NCBI GenBank assembly: GCA_946478915.1
Contig: CAMLER010000068.1
Span: forward strand, 1 to 13,121
Direction: 5' to 3'
DNA length: 13,121 nucleotides
From: an uncultured Chryseolinea sp.
GTDB lineage: Bacteria > Bacteroidota > Bacteroidia > Cytophagales > Cyclobacteriaceae
In this document: positions 5,366 through 12,753 of the stretch, piece by piece
Numbering within the stretch: the first letter of the stretch is position 1
Layout: the number at the start of each line of letters is the position of its first letter
Translations under genes and position numbers: made by a program
The notes under the pieces: generated by a model
The model's database searches: none
Seen by the model: the letters and a program-made list of their open reading frames with translations, nothing else
What the model was told of the DNA's origin: nothing

Positions 5366-6919
5366 ATGAAAAGAATTGTAGCGAGTGTTTTATTGATAGG
5401 CTGGTTTAATACCACCTTCGCACAATATTTTCAATTCTCGCAATATAATTTTACACCTCAGCGCATCAACCCAGCGCAGGTGGGTAATTCAGATTACGCA
5501 TCGGCTAGTTTTGTTTATCGCAATCAGGCAACGGATGGTGGGTTTCATCTGACAAGTAATATCTTAAATGCCTCCTATCCCATTTTTGCCCGCAATGGGC
5601 AGCGGTGGTCTGGAGTAGGTATATCACTGATGGATGATCGTTCCGGTCAGGCTGGAATTTTCAATACCCAAGAGGTTGGGCTCAGTTACGCGATCAATGT
5701 GCCGCTCTCCAAGTATCAGACATTATCGCTTGGAGTAAAAGGACTTTATCAGAATCGTAAGATTGATCTTGATGGCCTGTATACGGGAGCGCAATATGTT
5801 CCTGACCGTGGATTTAATGAAGCGTTGGCGAGCGGTGAAAATTCAGGGCAGTTCAGTACCGACTACATGACTTTTAGTGCAGGATTATATTGGCAGCAGA
5901 CGGACAAAAAAGGTCGCAGACTCGCATATTGGGGAGTTTCCTTTTTCGATTTCAACAAGCCGCAGAATTCTTTTTTTGATTTAGAAAGCCGTCTTAACTC
6001 CACATTTGTTGCATCCCTGGGATTTAGAGCATATCAGCGAAATAACCTCAGCATTTTTCCCGAGTTATTGTATACCAGAAGTGCTTCGACCAACGTGATC
6101 AATGCCGGCTTTCTCACACGGTACGATCTGCAGGAATATTCAGGAAAAAAAGCTTTTATAAACTTCATAACCAAGTATGTATTGGGACGGTCGGGAATAG
6201 TGGGCCTGCAACTTGATAAAGAGAATATCACGGTAGGGCTAAGCTACGACTTTCCCATCATCGTCAGTAATGTTGCCAATACCGGCGCTGTCGAAGTCGG
6301 TGTAGAGCTGCGAAAGCTGGTCATCGCCAAAAAACGGAAAAAGGATACTAGAAAAAGAAAGGCGACCGGCCGGACAGCTCGTCCACAATCCTCCAAAAAG
6401 CCTATAGAACGTTCTGTGGAAATACGGGGTGATTCAGCCGACAGAAAGGTCACGACAGACAGTTTATCGGAAAAGAGAATCGCCAAGACAGATTCGTTGA
6501 CACCAGGCAAAGAAAAGCAAGATTCAATCGCAACCAGTGTGGAGCCTGGCAAGCTTCGGCACGATCCGTTAATTCTTGAAAAAGCGACATTGGACTTCAC
6601 CTTTGAGTTCAACAGCACGGAGGTTAATGAGAAAACAGCGTTGTATCTCGATGACCTGGCCGTGGCATTGCGCGACAATCCCGAACTCCGGCTGAAGCTT
6701 GTAGGACATACCGACAATCTGGGCTCCGATCATTTTAATATGAAGCTATCTCATATGCGGGCCCAAAAAATAAAAGATTACCTCACAGCAAGAGGTATCA
6801 GCGACTCGAGGATCTCAGTTGAGGGCAAAGGAATGAGGGAGCCACTAAACGACAATGGTAGTGCGGCAAAGCGTGCACTTAACCGGCGCGTTGAGCTTAC
6901 TATTTTTTATGATAAATGA
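5366..6919 (+). CDS. PorP/SprF family outer-membrane protein fused to OmpA-like peptidoglycan-binding domain
   Basis: 517 residues, against about 300-340 for PorP/SprF alone. Signal peptide 1-19 (ends TTFA before QYFQ). The PorP/SprF part (20-319) shows FSQYNFTPQRINPAQVGN, WSGVGISLMDDRSGQAGIFN, LSLGVKGLYQNRKIDLDGL and ITVGLSYDFPI, alternating amphipathic strands of an outer-membrane barrel. A polar linker (320-400) begins very basic (AKKRKKDTRKRK) and carries three loose TDSL/QDSI repeats. The OmpA_C domain (about 405-517) contains FEFNSTEV, LVGHTDNLGS, LSHMRAQKIKDYL, ISVEGKGMREPL and NRRVEL. Asp450 and Arg465 have the 15-residue spacing of the diaminopimelate-binding pair Asp271/Arg286 of E. 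coli OmpA, so cell-wall binding is likely. SprF-like proteins are needed for export or anchoring of type B T9SS cargo; the cargo gene lies 9 bases upstream. The last 13 bases overlap mobA on the other strand. Confidence 0.88.
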   Translation: MKRIVASVLLIGWFNTTFAQYFQFSQYNFTPQRINPAQVGNSDYASASFVYRNQATDGGFHLTSNILNASYPIFARNGQRWSGVGISLMDDRSGQAGIFNTQEVGLSYAINVPLSKYQTLSLGVKGLYQNRKIDLDGLYTGAQYVPDRGFNEALASGENSGQFSTDYMTFSAGLYWQQTDKKGRRLAYWGVSFFDFNKPQNSFFDLESRLNSTFVASLGFRAYQRNNLSIFPELLYTRSASTNVINAGFLTRYDLQEYSGKKAFINFITKYVLGRSGIVGLQLDKENITVGLSYDFPIIVSNVANTGAVEVGVELRKLVIAKKRKKDTRKRKATGRTARPQSSKKPIERSVEIRGDSADRKVTTDSLSEKRIAKTDSLTPGKEKQDSIATSVEPGKLRHDPLILEKATLDFTFEFNSTEVNEKTALYLDDLAVALRDNPELRLKLVGHTDNLGSDHFNMKLSHMRAQKIKDYLTARGISDSRISVEGKGMREPLNDNGSAAKRALNRRVELTIFYDK

Positions 6920-7500
6920 GCAGAGTCGGATCTGAATTTATCCAATTCTTCCGGACTGTTAATGTTTACCAGCGCATTCCGATTAGGGATCTGAATGATA
7001 TTGGTGTCTGCATTTTTCAGAAAATCACGCGGACTGATCTTACCGCTCTTGTAGAAATCCATCATTAACGGATACGCCCGCGGTTCCCAGATCGCAACAA
7101 GCGGTTCGGGATTTTTTCCATCCGAATCGTAGAAGCAGGTTGCTATTTTCGCCGGGTCTCGCTTGCTGATCAGGTGTGATATTATTTCGACGTCTATTAA
7201 AGGCATGTCGATAGGAACAGTAAGCCACGCGGCGATCGCATCATGCGAGAATGCCGTGAGGATACCATTTAATGGACTGTCGAACTTATATTGATCGGGA
7301 AGTGGATTAAAACGTATGGGTACGGTATCCGTAATTTTACAAGAAGTGAATACGGACGCGCAAAAATTCCTCAGCATGTTAAACAAATATTCCCGTTGGG
7401 AAACGTCGTGGTACTGGATGAGACTTTTGTCGTGCCCCATCCTTGTACTTTTTCCTCCTGATAATACCAAACCGTTAAGTGATCGAGAAGTCTGTTTCAT
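6907..7500 (-). CDS. mobA: Molybdenum cofactor guanylyltransferase MobA
   Basis: Transfers GMP from GTP to Mo-molybdopterin to form the guanine dinucleotide cofactor used by DMSO-reductase-type enzymes. 197 residues, typical for the family. The nucleotide-binding start LVLSGGKSTRMGHDKSLI (11-28) is the MobA signature; further motifs are DSPLNGI (74-80), VPIDMPLI (95-102, Asp98 the likely metal ligand; the usual CDMP reads IDMP here), PLVAIWEP (133-140) and VNINSPEEL (178-186). A TTG lies two codons upstream (7504-7506), but ATG 7500 is preferred: it sits 2 bases after the stop of the channel gene (TGA AA ATG). It is the last gene of the moaC - channel - mobA operon and converges on, and overlaps, the PorP-OmpA gene. 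Confidence 0.9.
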   Translation of the reverse strand: MKQTSRSLNGLVLSGGKSTRMGHDKSLIQYHDVSQREYLFNMLRNFCASVFTSCKITDTVPIRFNPLPDQYKFDSPLNGILTAFSHDAIAAWLTVPIDMPLIDVEIISHLISKRDPAKIATCFYDSDGKNPEPLVAIWEPRAYPLMMDFYKSGKISPRDFLKNADTNIIQIPNRNALVNINSPEELDKFRSDSAHLS

Positions 7501-7502
7501 TT

Positions 7503-8303
7503 TCAATTAATTGTTTTTCCACAATGCGGACAAACTTTCGCTGATTTCGACTCGGTGCCTTTAACATGAAGCATTTCGAAAAATCCTGACGAAAGAATAC
7601 CAGCGGGAAGCGCAAGGAGCCCTACGCCAGCAATAGCAAAAATTCCGCCTAAAAATTTTCCAAGCGAGGTGATCGGCACAACATCACCATACCCCACGGT
7701 GGTGAGAGTGGCTATACCCCACCACATAGTCTCAGGTATGCTGCTAAACTTTTCCGGCTGTGCTGCATTCTCAACATAAAACATTATGAATGAAATGACA
7801 ATAAGTATGAATAAAATGAAAATGAAACTAAGGACAAGTTGTTCCTTGCGATCCTTAAGAACGCGCTGGAAAATTTTAAGTGCATGCAAGTAACGTGCGA
7901 TCTTAAACATTCTGAACAAACCCATCAGCCTGAATATTCGGAGAAAACGGAGATCGATCGTCATGAATTTGAAGTAAAACGGTAGTATGGCGAGCAGGTC
8001 GATTATAGCAATAGGGCGTCCCATGTATCTTAGTCTTCCGCGTATAGGCTGGGCGTATTTTGGATTTTCGACAATCGAGTACACCCTTGCGATATATTCA
8101 ACCGTAAAAAAAATCAGTGAAAACGTGTCGAATCCGTTGAAAAGAGGTTCATAGGGGACATGAACACTTGGAATGGAATCCACTACAATGAATAGGATGT
8201 TTAGGATAATCATTGCAATCAAGACAAACTCAAATATTCTTTCAATTATTCCACCTCTCTCATCAGGGCTTAGAATGAGGTAAAGGCGCCGGCGAAATGT
8301 CAT
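7503..8303 (-). CDS. Voltage-gated potassium channel, six transmembrane segments
   Basis: 266 residues with the full Kv architecture. S1 is about 24-42, S2 about 56-74 (with charged FTVEYIARVY), S3 98-113 (IAIIDLLAILPFY), S4 117-138 with basic residues every third position (Arg119, Arg122, Arg125, Arg131, Lys134, Arg137), S5 157-176, pore helix about 188-200, selectivity filter TVGYGD (202-207) and S6 about 216-240 containing the LPAGIL hinge. Function: K+-selective, voltage-responsive conductance in the inner membrane as a tetramer. The cytoplasmic tail is short and ends in KVCPHCGKTIN, half of a zinc-ribbon motif (CPxC). It sits between moaC and mobA with gaps of 3 and 2 bases, so it is almost certainly co-transcribed with Moco genes, which is unexpected. 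No RCK/TrkA_N or cyclic-nucleotide domain is fused. Confidence 0.93.
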   Translation of the reverse strand: MTFRRRLYLILSPDERGGIIERIFEFVLIAMIILNILFIVVDSIPSVHVPYEPLFNGFDTFSLIFFTVEYIARVYSIVENPKYAQPIRGRLRYMGRPIAIIDLLAILPFYFKFMTIDLRFLRIFRLMGLFRMFKIARYLHALKIFQRVLKDRKEQLVLSFIFILFILIVISFIMFYVENAAQPEKFSSIPETMWWGIATLTTVGYGDVVPITSLGKFLGGIFAIAGVGLLALPAGILSSGFFEMLHVKGTESKSAKVCPHCGKTIN

Positions 8304-8306
8304 ATG

Positions 8307-8786
8307 TTACTGTCGTTTAAAATCTTTTTTACCTCCGGACTTCGCCATGAGCCTGACTTCGCGAATGGATATATTGTGGGAGATAGCCTTGCACATGTCA
8401 TACACGGTTAGCGCAGCAACAGATGCGGCGGTCAATGCTTCCATTTCAACTCCTGTCTTACCTGTGATTATTGCTGTTGACTGAATGACAATGATCTTAT
8501 CAACAACCTTAATTTTAACCTGGCAGTCTTCCAGCTGTAAGGGATGGCAAAACGGTATTAGCTCTGCAGTCTTCTTCGCACCCATAACGCCCGCTATAAT
8601 TGCTGTTTGGAAAACAGGTCCTTTTTTAGTGATCAACTCATCGTCGTGGATCAAGGCTAATATTTCATCGCCAACATCCACAGTTGCCTCCGCCTCTGCA
8701 AGTCGGCGCGTTATTTTTTTTTCTGAAACATTTACCATTTGAGGATTTCCTTCCCTGGAAATGTGTGTAAATTGCTTTTTACTCAT
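8307..8786 (-). CDS. moaC: Cyclic pyranopterin monophosphate synthase MoaC
   Basis: Second enzyme of Moco synthesis, converting 3',8-cyclo-GTP from MoaA to cyclic pyranopterin monophosphate. 159 residues (E. coli 161). Signatures: FTHISREGNPQMVNVSEKKI (6-25), KGPVFQTAIIAGVMGAKKT (55-73), ELIPFCHPL (75-83, His81), ITGKTGVEMEALTAASVAAL (107-126) and VYDMCKA (128-134). Asp130 and Lys133 correspond to catalytic Asp128 and Lys131 of E. coli. The frame stays open upstream to a TTG at 8933, but that would overlap divergent moeA and adds non-family sequence; ATG 8786 gives the normal start. First gene of a three-gene minus-strand operon. Confidence 0.96.
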   Translation of the reverse strand: MSKKQFTHISREGNPQMVNVSEKKITRRLAEAEATVDVGDEILALIHDDELITKKGPVFQTAIIAGVMGAKKTAELIPFCHPLQLEDCQVKIKVVDKIIVIQSTAIITGKTGVEMEALTAASVAALTVYDMCKAISHNISIREVRLMAKSGGKKDFKRQ

Positions 8787-8855
8787 ATTATACAATTGCC
8801 TCACGACAATCCGATGATGCGTAGAATGTCGAGCGTAAATTAAAATAAATAGATC
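8787..8855. promoter_or_regulatory. Divergent promoter region between moaC and moeA
   Basis: These 69 bases separate two head-to-head Moco genes and must hold both start signals unless transcription enters from elsewhere. No exact TAnnTTTG box is present on either strand. On the minus strand TATAAT lies directly before the moaC ATG; on the plus strand only AT-rich sequence (TAAATTAAAATAAATAG) precedes the moeA GTG. Location is secure, exact boxes are not. Confidence 0.35.
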
Positions 8856-10049
8856 GTGACTGTTACAGAAGCCGCCGATATTATCTTTTCCAACCTCTAC
8901 TATCCTCGCGTTGAAAAAATCCCGTTGCAGCAATCGGTGAATCGCGTATTGGCAGAAACAATAAGAGCAGATAGGTCCTTTCCTCCATTCGACCGAGTTT
9001 CAATGGATGGAATTGCTATTGATCACAAGGCATTTAAAAGCGGAATCAGAAATTTTCCCATTGAATTTGTGCAGGCAGCGGGGAGTCCAAAAGCAACTCT
9101 GAATTTAGAGACTGCATGTGTTGAGGTTATGACGGGTGCCATCCTTCCAGGGAACACAGATGCGGTTATTAAGTATGAGGATCTTGAGATAAGGGATAAG
9201 GTGGCCCATGTAATGAACGACAATGTTGACGTTGGACAGAATGTTCATAGAAAAGGAATTGATTGTAAAGAAAATGATGTATTGTTAGAACCAGGGATAT
9301 TGCTTTCAGCGGCCGAAGTTGCATTGCTGGCCTCGGTTGGAAAAACGGAAGTGGATGTTTACGGGATGCCAAAAACTGCCATCATTTCGAGCGGCAATGA
9401 ATTGGTTGATATAAAAGATGTCCCATTGCCGCATCAGATCCGACGATCAAACACCTATGCAATAGAAGCCGGAATGCGATTGTTGAATTGGGATTCTCGT
9501 CATTTTCATTTTCCGGATGACGAGTCTGTTTTGTTAAATTCCCTTAAAAGCGTATTGCACGATCATGAAGTATTGATCTTGTCGGGTGGCGTGTCAAAAG
9601 GTAAATTCGATTTTATCCCAAAAGTTTTCGAAGAATTGGGAGTTAAAAAACTTTTCCACCGCGTTGAACAGCGCCCGGGCAAACCGTTTTGGTTTGGAGC
9701 CAGCGCAAAAGGGAAAATTGTTTTTGCCCTGCCTGGGAATCCTGTTTCGACATATATGTGCTTTTACAGATACGTTAAGCCGTGGATAACGAAGAGCCTG
9801 AACGTTGCACAGCATAATCTTTCAGCCACTCTGGCCAACGATTTTTCTTTTCCACCAAACCTCACCTATTTCCTTCAGGTCGAAGTAAGGATTGAAAATG
9901 GAAAACTCTGGGCCTATCCCTATGCGGGCGGAGGATCGGGAGACTTCGTTAACCTCAAAAACGTTACTGGATTTTTAGAATTGCCCGCGGAACAAACACA
10001 GTTCAAAGCCGGCGAAGTTTTTCCATATTATCCATTCCGGAATTTATGA
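8856..10049 (+). CDS. moeA: Molybdopterin molybdotransferase MoeA
   Basis: Inserts molybdate into (adenylylated) molybdopterin. 397 residues, normal length. Motifs in order: FPPFDRVSMDGIAI (42-55, Asp51 equivalent to E. coli Asp59), VEVMTGAILPGNTDAVIKYE (89-108), ISSGNELV (177-184, with the conserved Glu182; the usual GDEL reads GNEL), ILSGGVSKGKFDFIPKVFEE (241-260, with Asp252), QRPGKPFWFG (272-281) and ALPGNPVSTY (291-300). The order matches MoeA domains I-IV, ending in the small beta-barrel domain. The start is GTG 8856: an in-frame TAG lies at 8850-8852, so nothing longer is possible, and the N terminus TVTEAADIIFSN fits the family. It is divergent from moaC and probably co-transcribed with the glycerate kinase 28 bases downstream. 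Confidence 0.95.
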   Translation: MTVTEAADIIFSNLYYPRVEKIPLQQSVNRVLAETIRADRSFPPFDRVSMDGIAIDHKAFKSGIRNFPIEFVQAAGSPKATLNLETACVEVMTGAILPGNTDAVIKYEDLEIRDKVAHVMNDNVDVGQNVHRKGIDCKENDVLLEPGILLSAAEVALLASVGKTEVDVYGMPKTAIISSGNELVDIKDVPLPHQIRRSNTYAIEAGMRLLNWDSRHFHFPDDESVLLNSLKSVLHDHEVLILSGGVSKGKFDFIPKVFEELGVKKLFHRVEQRPGKPFWFGASAKGKIVFALPGNPVSTYMCFYRYVKPWITKSLNVAQHNLSATLANDFSFPPNLTYFLQVEVRIENGKLWAYPYAGGGSGDFVNLKNVTGFLELPAEQTQFKAGEVFPYYPFRNL

Positions 10050-10077
10050 TGATCGGTTCCGATATTTCTTAAACTGA

Positions 10078-11202
10078 ATGAAGATCCTGCTTGCCCCTGA
10101 TAAGTTTAAAGGATCGCTTGATGCTTCCAATGTTTGCCTTGCCATCGAAGAAGCGTTGCGCGAGTCTGCTCGGGAATTGGATATCAAGTCTATTCCGATG
10201 GCCGATGGTGGGGAAGGAACGAGTAACATGCTAACAGAATTCAGCAACGGCAAAATTATCAGGATGCAGGTCCATGATCCGTTCTTCCGACCGATCGAGG
10301 CTTATTATGGTCTGTCGGGTGACGGCAAAACTGCGTTCATAGAGATGTCAGTAGCGTCAGGGTTGCAATTGTTGAAACCTGAAGAGCGCAATGCGCTGAT
10401 CGGTACAACATACGGAACGGGCGAATTGATTGTCCACGCTCTTGATCGGGGTGTAACTTCCATCATACTGGGTGTCGGTGGAAGTGGAACCAACGATGGG
10501 GGTATGGGAATGGGAGAGGCGTTAGGCGGGCGGTTTCTTGATGCGTCGGGAAACCCCCTGAAACCCATCGGCCAAAACCTTGCTTCGATTCGCTCTGTCG
10601 ATTTAACCAACCTTCACCCGCGGACGAATAGCGTATCGGTAACAGCCATCTGTGACGTCAGCAATCCTTTTTATGGAGTAAATGGCGCAGCTTACGTTTT
10701 CGGGCCCCAAAAAGGTGCTACACCGTCGGATATTGAACATCTGGACAAAGGGTTGAGAAATTTAGCGAGGGTGGTCCAGGATCAAACAGGAATCGATTTG
10801 AACTTTCCTGGCGCCGGGGCTGGCGGCGGACTGGGCGGGGGTGCAAAAATATTTTTCAATATAGAATTCCGTTCAGGCATCGAATTCATTATCAATTTTA
10901 TAGGCCTTGAGGAGCTAGTTAAGAACAGCGATCTAGTCGTCACAGGCGAGGGGAAGATGGATGAGCAAACCCTTTCAGGAAAAGTGGTTAAAGGAGTGGC
11001 AGACCTTTGTGTCACCCATAAAAAACCCTTAATCGTTATTGTTGGAAAAAACGAACTACCACAATCAAAAACTGAATTGATGGGCATCAGTAAGGTAATC
11101 TGTCTTGTGGATCCCGAGACGTCCGAAAAAAGGTCGCTTCAAAACGCCTCAGCCCTCTTAAAAAAACGGGTGAGGGAGCAGGTCAATCCATTTTTTCTTT
11201 AG
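10078..11202 (+). CDS. Glycerate 2-kinase (GarK/GlxK type I family)
   Basis: Phosphorylates D-glycerate with ATP, normally to 2-phosphoglycerate, feeding glyoxylate, glucarate or serine breakdown products into glycolysis. 374 residues, family length about 380. Signatures: the N terminus MKILLAPDKFKGSLDA, PMADGGEGT (40-48), LGVGGSGTNDGGMGMGEALG (131-150), ICDVSNPFYGVNGAA (191-205), GAGGGLGGGA (247-256) and VVTGEGKMDEQTLSGKV (287-303). ATG 10078 gives the exact family N terminus. It follows moeA by 28 bases and may share its transcript, although there is no pathway link to Moco that I can name. The carbon-2 specificity is a family expectation, not visible in the sequence. Confidence 0.93.
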   Translation: MKILLAPDKFKGSLDASNVCLAIEEALRESARELDIKSIPMADGGEGTSNMLTEFSNGKIIRMQVHDPFFRPIEAYYGLSGDGKTAFIEMSVASGLQLLKPEERNALIGTTYGTGELIVHALDRGVTSIILGVGGSGTNDGGMGMGEALGGRFLDASGNPLKPIGQNLASIRSVDLTNLHPRTNSVSVTAICDVSNPFYGVNGAAYVFGPQKGATPSDIEHLDKGLRNLARVVQDQTGIDLNFPGAGAGGGLGGGAKIFFNIEFRSGIEFIINFIGLEELVKNSDLVVTGEGKMDEQTLSGKVVKGVADLCVTHKKPLIVIVGKNELPQSKTELMGISKVICLVDPETSEKRSLQNASALLKKRVREQVNPFFL

Positions 11203-11214
11203 CCTGCCTCCCTG

Positions 11215-11222
11215 TAACTTTG
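11215..11222 (+). promoter_or_regulatory. ffh: -7 box of the ffh promoter (TAACTTTG)
   Basis: TAACTTTG matches the Bacteroidota -7 consensus TAnnTTTG exactly and lies 37 bases before the ffh ATG, a usual distance. No TTTG -33 box is seen; the upstream stretch is T-rich (TTTTTTCTTT at 11191-11200). An imperfectly placed 7-bp inverted repeat AGCCTGC (11201-11207) / GCAGGCT (11222-11228) flanks the box. Confidence 0.65.
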
Positions 11223-11259
11223 CAGGCTCACAAAACTATCCATTTAATAAAAGCGATCC

Positions 11260-12591
11260 ATGTTCGATAATTTAAGTGTTAAGCTGGAAAAGGCCTTTCA
11301 AACATTAAAAGGCCAGGGAAGGATCACGGAAATCAACGTTGCGTCAACGGTAAAGGAGATCAGAAAAGCCTTGATCGACGCCGATGTTAACTACAAAGTT
11401 GCGAAGGAAGTAACTGACGAAATAAGGGAAAAGGCGCTTGGCCAAAATGTGCTTACCGCAATTTCTCCTGGTCAATTGCTCGTTAAGATTACCAGCGACG
11501 AACTGACCGGGCTGATGGGTGGCCAGAGCGTCGACATAAAGATTGAAGGAAATCCTTCTATCGTTCTCATTGCAGGTTTGCAGGGCTCTGGTAAAACGAC
11601 ATTTTCGGGCAAACTCGCTAATTACCTAAAAAAGCAAGGCCGCTCTGTATTGTTGGTAGCCTGTGATATCTATCGTCCGGCGGCTATTGACCAATTGAAA
11701 GTGCTTGGTGGTCAGGTTGGAGTAGAGGTTTATGCAGAACCTGAAAGCAAAGACGCTGTCCAGATTGCAAAAAATGCAATTGATCACGCTAAGAAGAACA
11801 ATTTCAGGGTAGTTATCGTCGATACGGCGGGTCGTTTGGCTGTGGATGATGCGATGATGAATGAAATCGCTAACCTGAAGAAAGCGCTGAATCCCTCTGA
11901 AACGCTTTTTGTGGTCGACTCAATGACCGGTCAGGACGCCGTAAACACGGCAAAGACTTTTAACGATAGATTAAATTTTGATGGTGTGGTGCTGACCAAA
12001 CTGGATGGTGACACCCGGGGTGGAGCTGCTTTGTCGATTCGACGGGTAGTTGACAAGCCCATCAAGTTTATGAGCCTGGGAGAAAAAATGGATGCGATCG
12101 ACCGTTTTTATCCCGATCGTATGGCTAGCAGAATCCTGGGTATGGGTGATGTAGTGTCCCTCGTCGAGAAAGCGCAGCAGGTTTTTGATGAAGAAGAAGC
12201 GGCGCGACTTAACAAAAAGCTCAGAAGAAATCAGTTTGATTTTAATGACTTCCTTACCCAGTTGGAGCAGGTCAAGAAAATGGGCAATATGAAGGACCTT
12301 CTTGGTATGATCCCTGGAATGGGAAAAGCAATGAAGGATGTTGATATTGACGATAATTCTTTCAAGCCGATTGAAGCGATCATTCGTGCAATGACGCTTC
12401 AGGAGCGAGAAAATCCCGATATTATTAATGGAAGTAGAAAGAACAGGATTGCCGCCGGCAGCGGAACATCGATCCAGCAAGTTAATCAGTTATTGAAGCA
12501 GTTCAGCGATATGCGAAAGCTGATGAAGACAATGAATAAAATGGGGGGTGGAAAACGGGCCCTGTCGTCCCTGAATCCTTTCGGAAAGTAA
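11260..12591 (+). CDS. ffh: Signal recognition particle GTPase Ffh (SRP54)
   Basis: Binds signal sequences of nascent inner-membrane proteins and, with SRP RNA and FtsY, delivers ribosomes to SecYEG. 443 residues (E. coli 453). N domain: 1-95. G domain: P-loop GLQGSGKTTFSGKLA (106-120), DIYRPAAIDQL (136-146), DTAGRL (188-193), VVDSMTGQDAV (218-228), TKLDGDTRGGAAL (246-258). Methionine-rich M domain: from about 300, with DLLGMIPGMGKAM (346-358), the RNA-binding helix RIAAGSGTSIQQVNQLLKQF (396-415) and MRKLMKTMNKMGGG (418-431). ATG 11260 yields the family N terminus MFDNLSVKLEKAF. It is monocistronic by appearance, with its own promoter box upstream and a hairpin downstream. No SRP RNA gene is recognisable nearby. 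Confidence 0.97.
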   Translation: MFDNLSVKLEKAFQTLKGQGRITEINVASTVKEIRKALIDADVNYKVAKEVTDEIREKALGQNVLTAISPGQLLVKITSDELTGLMGGQSVDIKIEGNPSIVLIAGLQGSGKTTFSGKLANYLKKQGRSVLLVACDIYRPAAIDQLKVLGGQVGVEVYAEPESKDAVQIAKNAIDHAKKNNFRVVIVDTAGRLAVDDAMMNEIANLKKALNPSETLFVVDSMTGQDAVNTAKTFNDRLNFDGVVLTKLDGDTRGGAALSIRRVVDKPIKFMSLGEKMDAIDRFYPDRMASRILGMGDVVSLVEKAQQVFDEEEAARLNKKLRRNQFDFNDFLTQLEQVKKMGNMKDLLGMIPGMGKAMKDVDIDDNSFKPIEAIIRAMTLQERENPDIINGSRKNRIAAGSGTSIQQVNQLLKQFSDMRKLMKTMNKMGGGKRALSSLNPFGK

Positions 12592-12686
12592 AAGGCGTTG
12601 AGGCAAAAATTTTACAGGGGCGGCAAACCAAAATTGAAATTCTGCCGTTCTTAACTTAGTTTACAGGTTGTTATATAATAGGAAGG

Positions 12687-12713
12687 AAATGCCCCGACTA
12701 CTCGGGGCATTTT
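12687..12713 (+). terminator. Hairpin after ffh, probable intrinsic terminator
   Basis: Perfect 11-bp stem AAATGCCCCGA (12687-12697) / TCGGGGCATTT (12702-12712) with loop CTAC, then only a short T run (TTTTC). The GC-rich stem is strong but the T tract is weak. It lies 95 bases after ffh and 41 before the next gene, so it could also be a leader structure of that gene. Confidence 0.6.
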
Positions 12714-12753
12714 CACGTATAAATCCCTTAACTAAATCTCAAATGAAACAATT

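Noticed and set aside
6244..6717. 157-codon minus-strand ORF inside the PorP-OmpA gene
   Set aside because: Shadow of a well-supported coding sequence; Ser-rich product with no recognisable domain.
8787..8933. 49-residue N-terminal extension of MoaC
   Set aside because: It begins with TTG, overlaps the divergent moeA start and lies outside the normal MoaC length of about 160.
11201..11228. Inverted repeat AGCCTGC/GCAGGCT after the glycerate kinase as an intrinsic terminator
   Set aside because: Only 7 bp with a 14-base loop, no T tract on either strand, and it overlaps the better-supported ffh -7 box.
11971..12480. 169-codon minus-strand ORF opposite ffh
   Set aside because: Antisense shadow of the highly conserved ffh gene; no domain features.
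12592..12753. Search for SRP RNA or other small RNA near ffh
   Set aside because: No conserved SRP RNA GGAA-tetraloop helix or similar motif was recognised; only the downstream hairpin is present.
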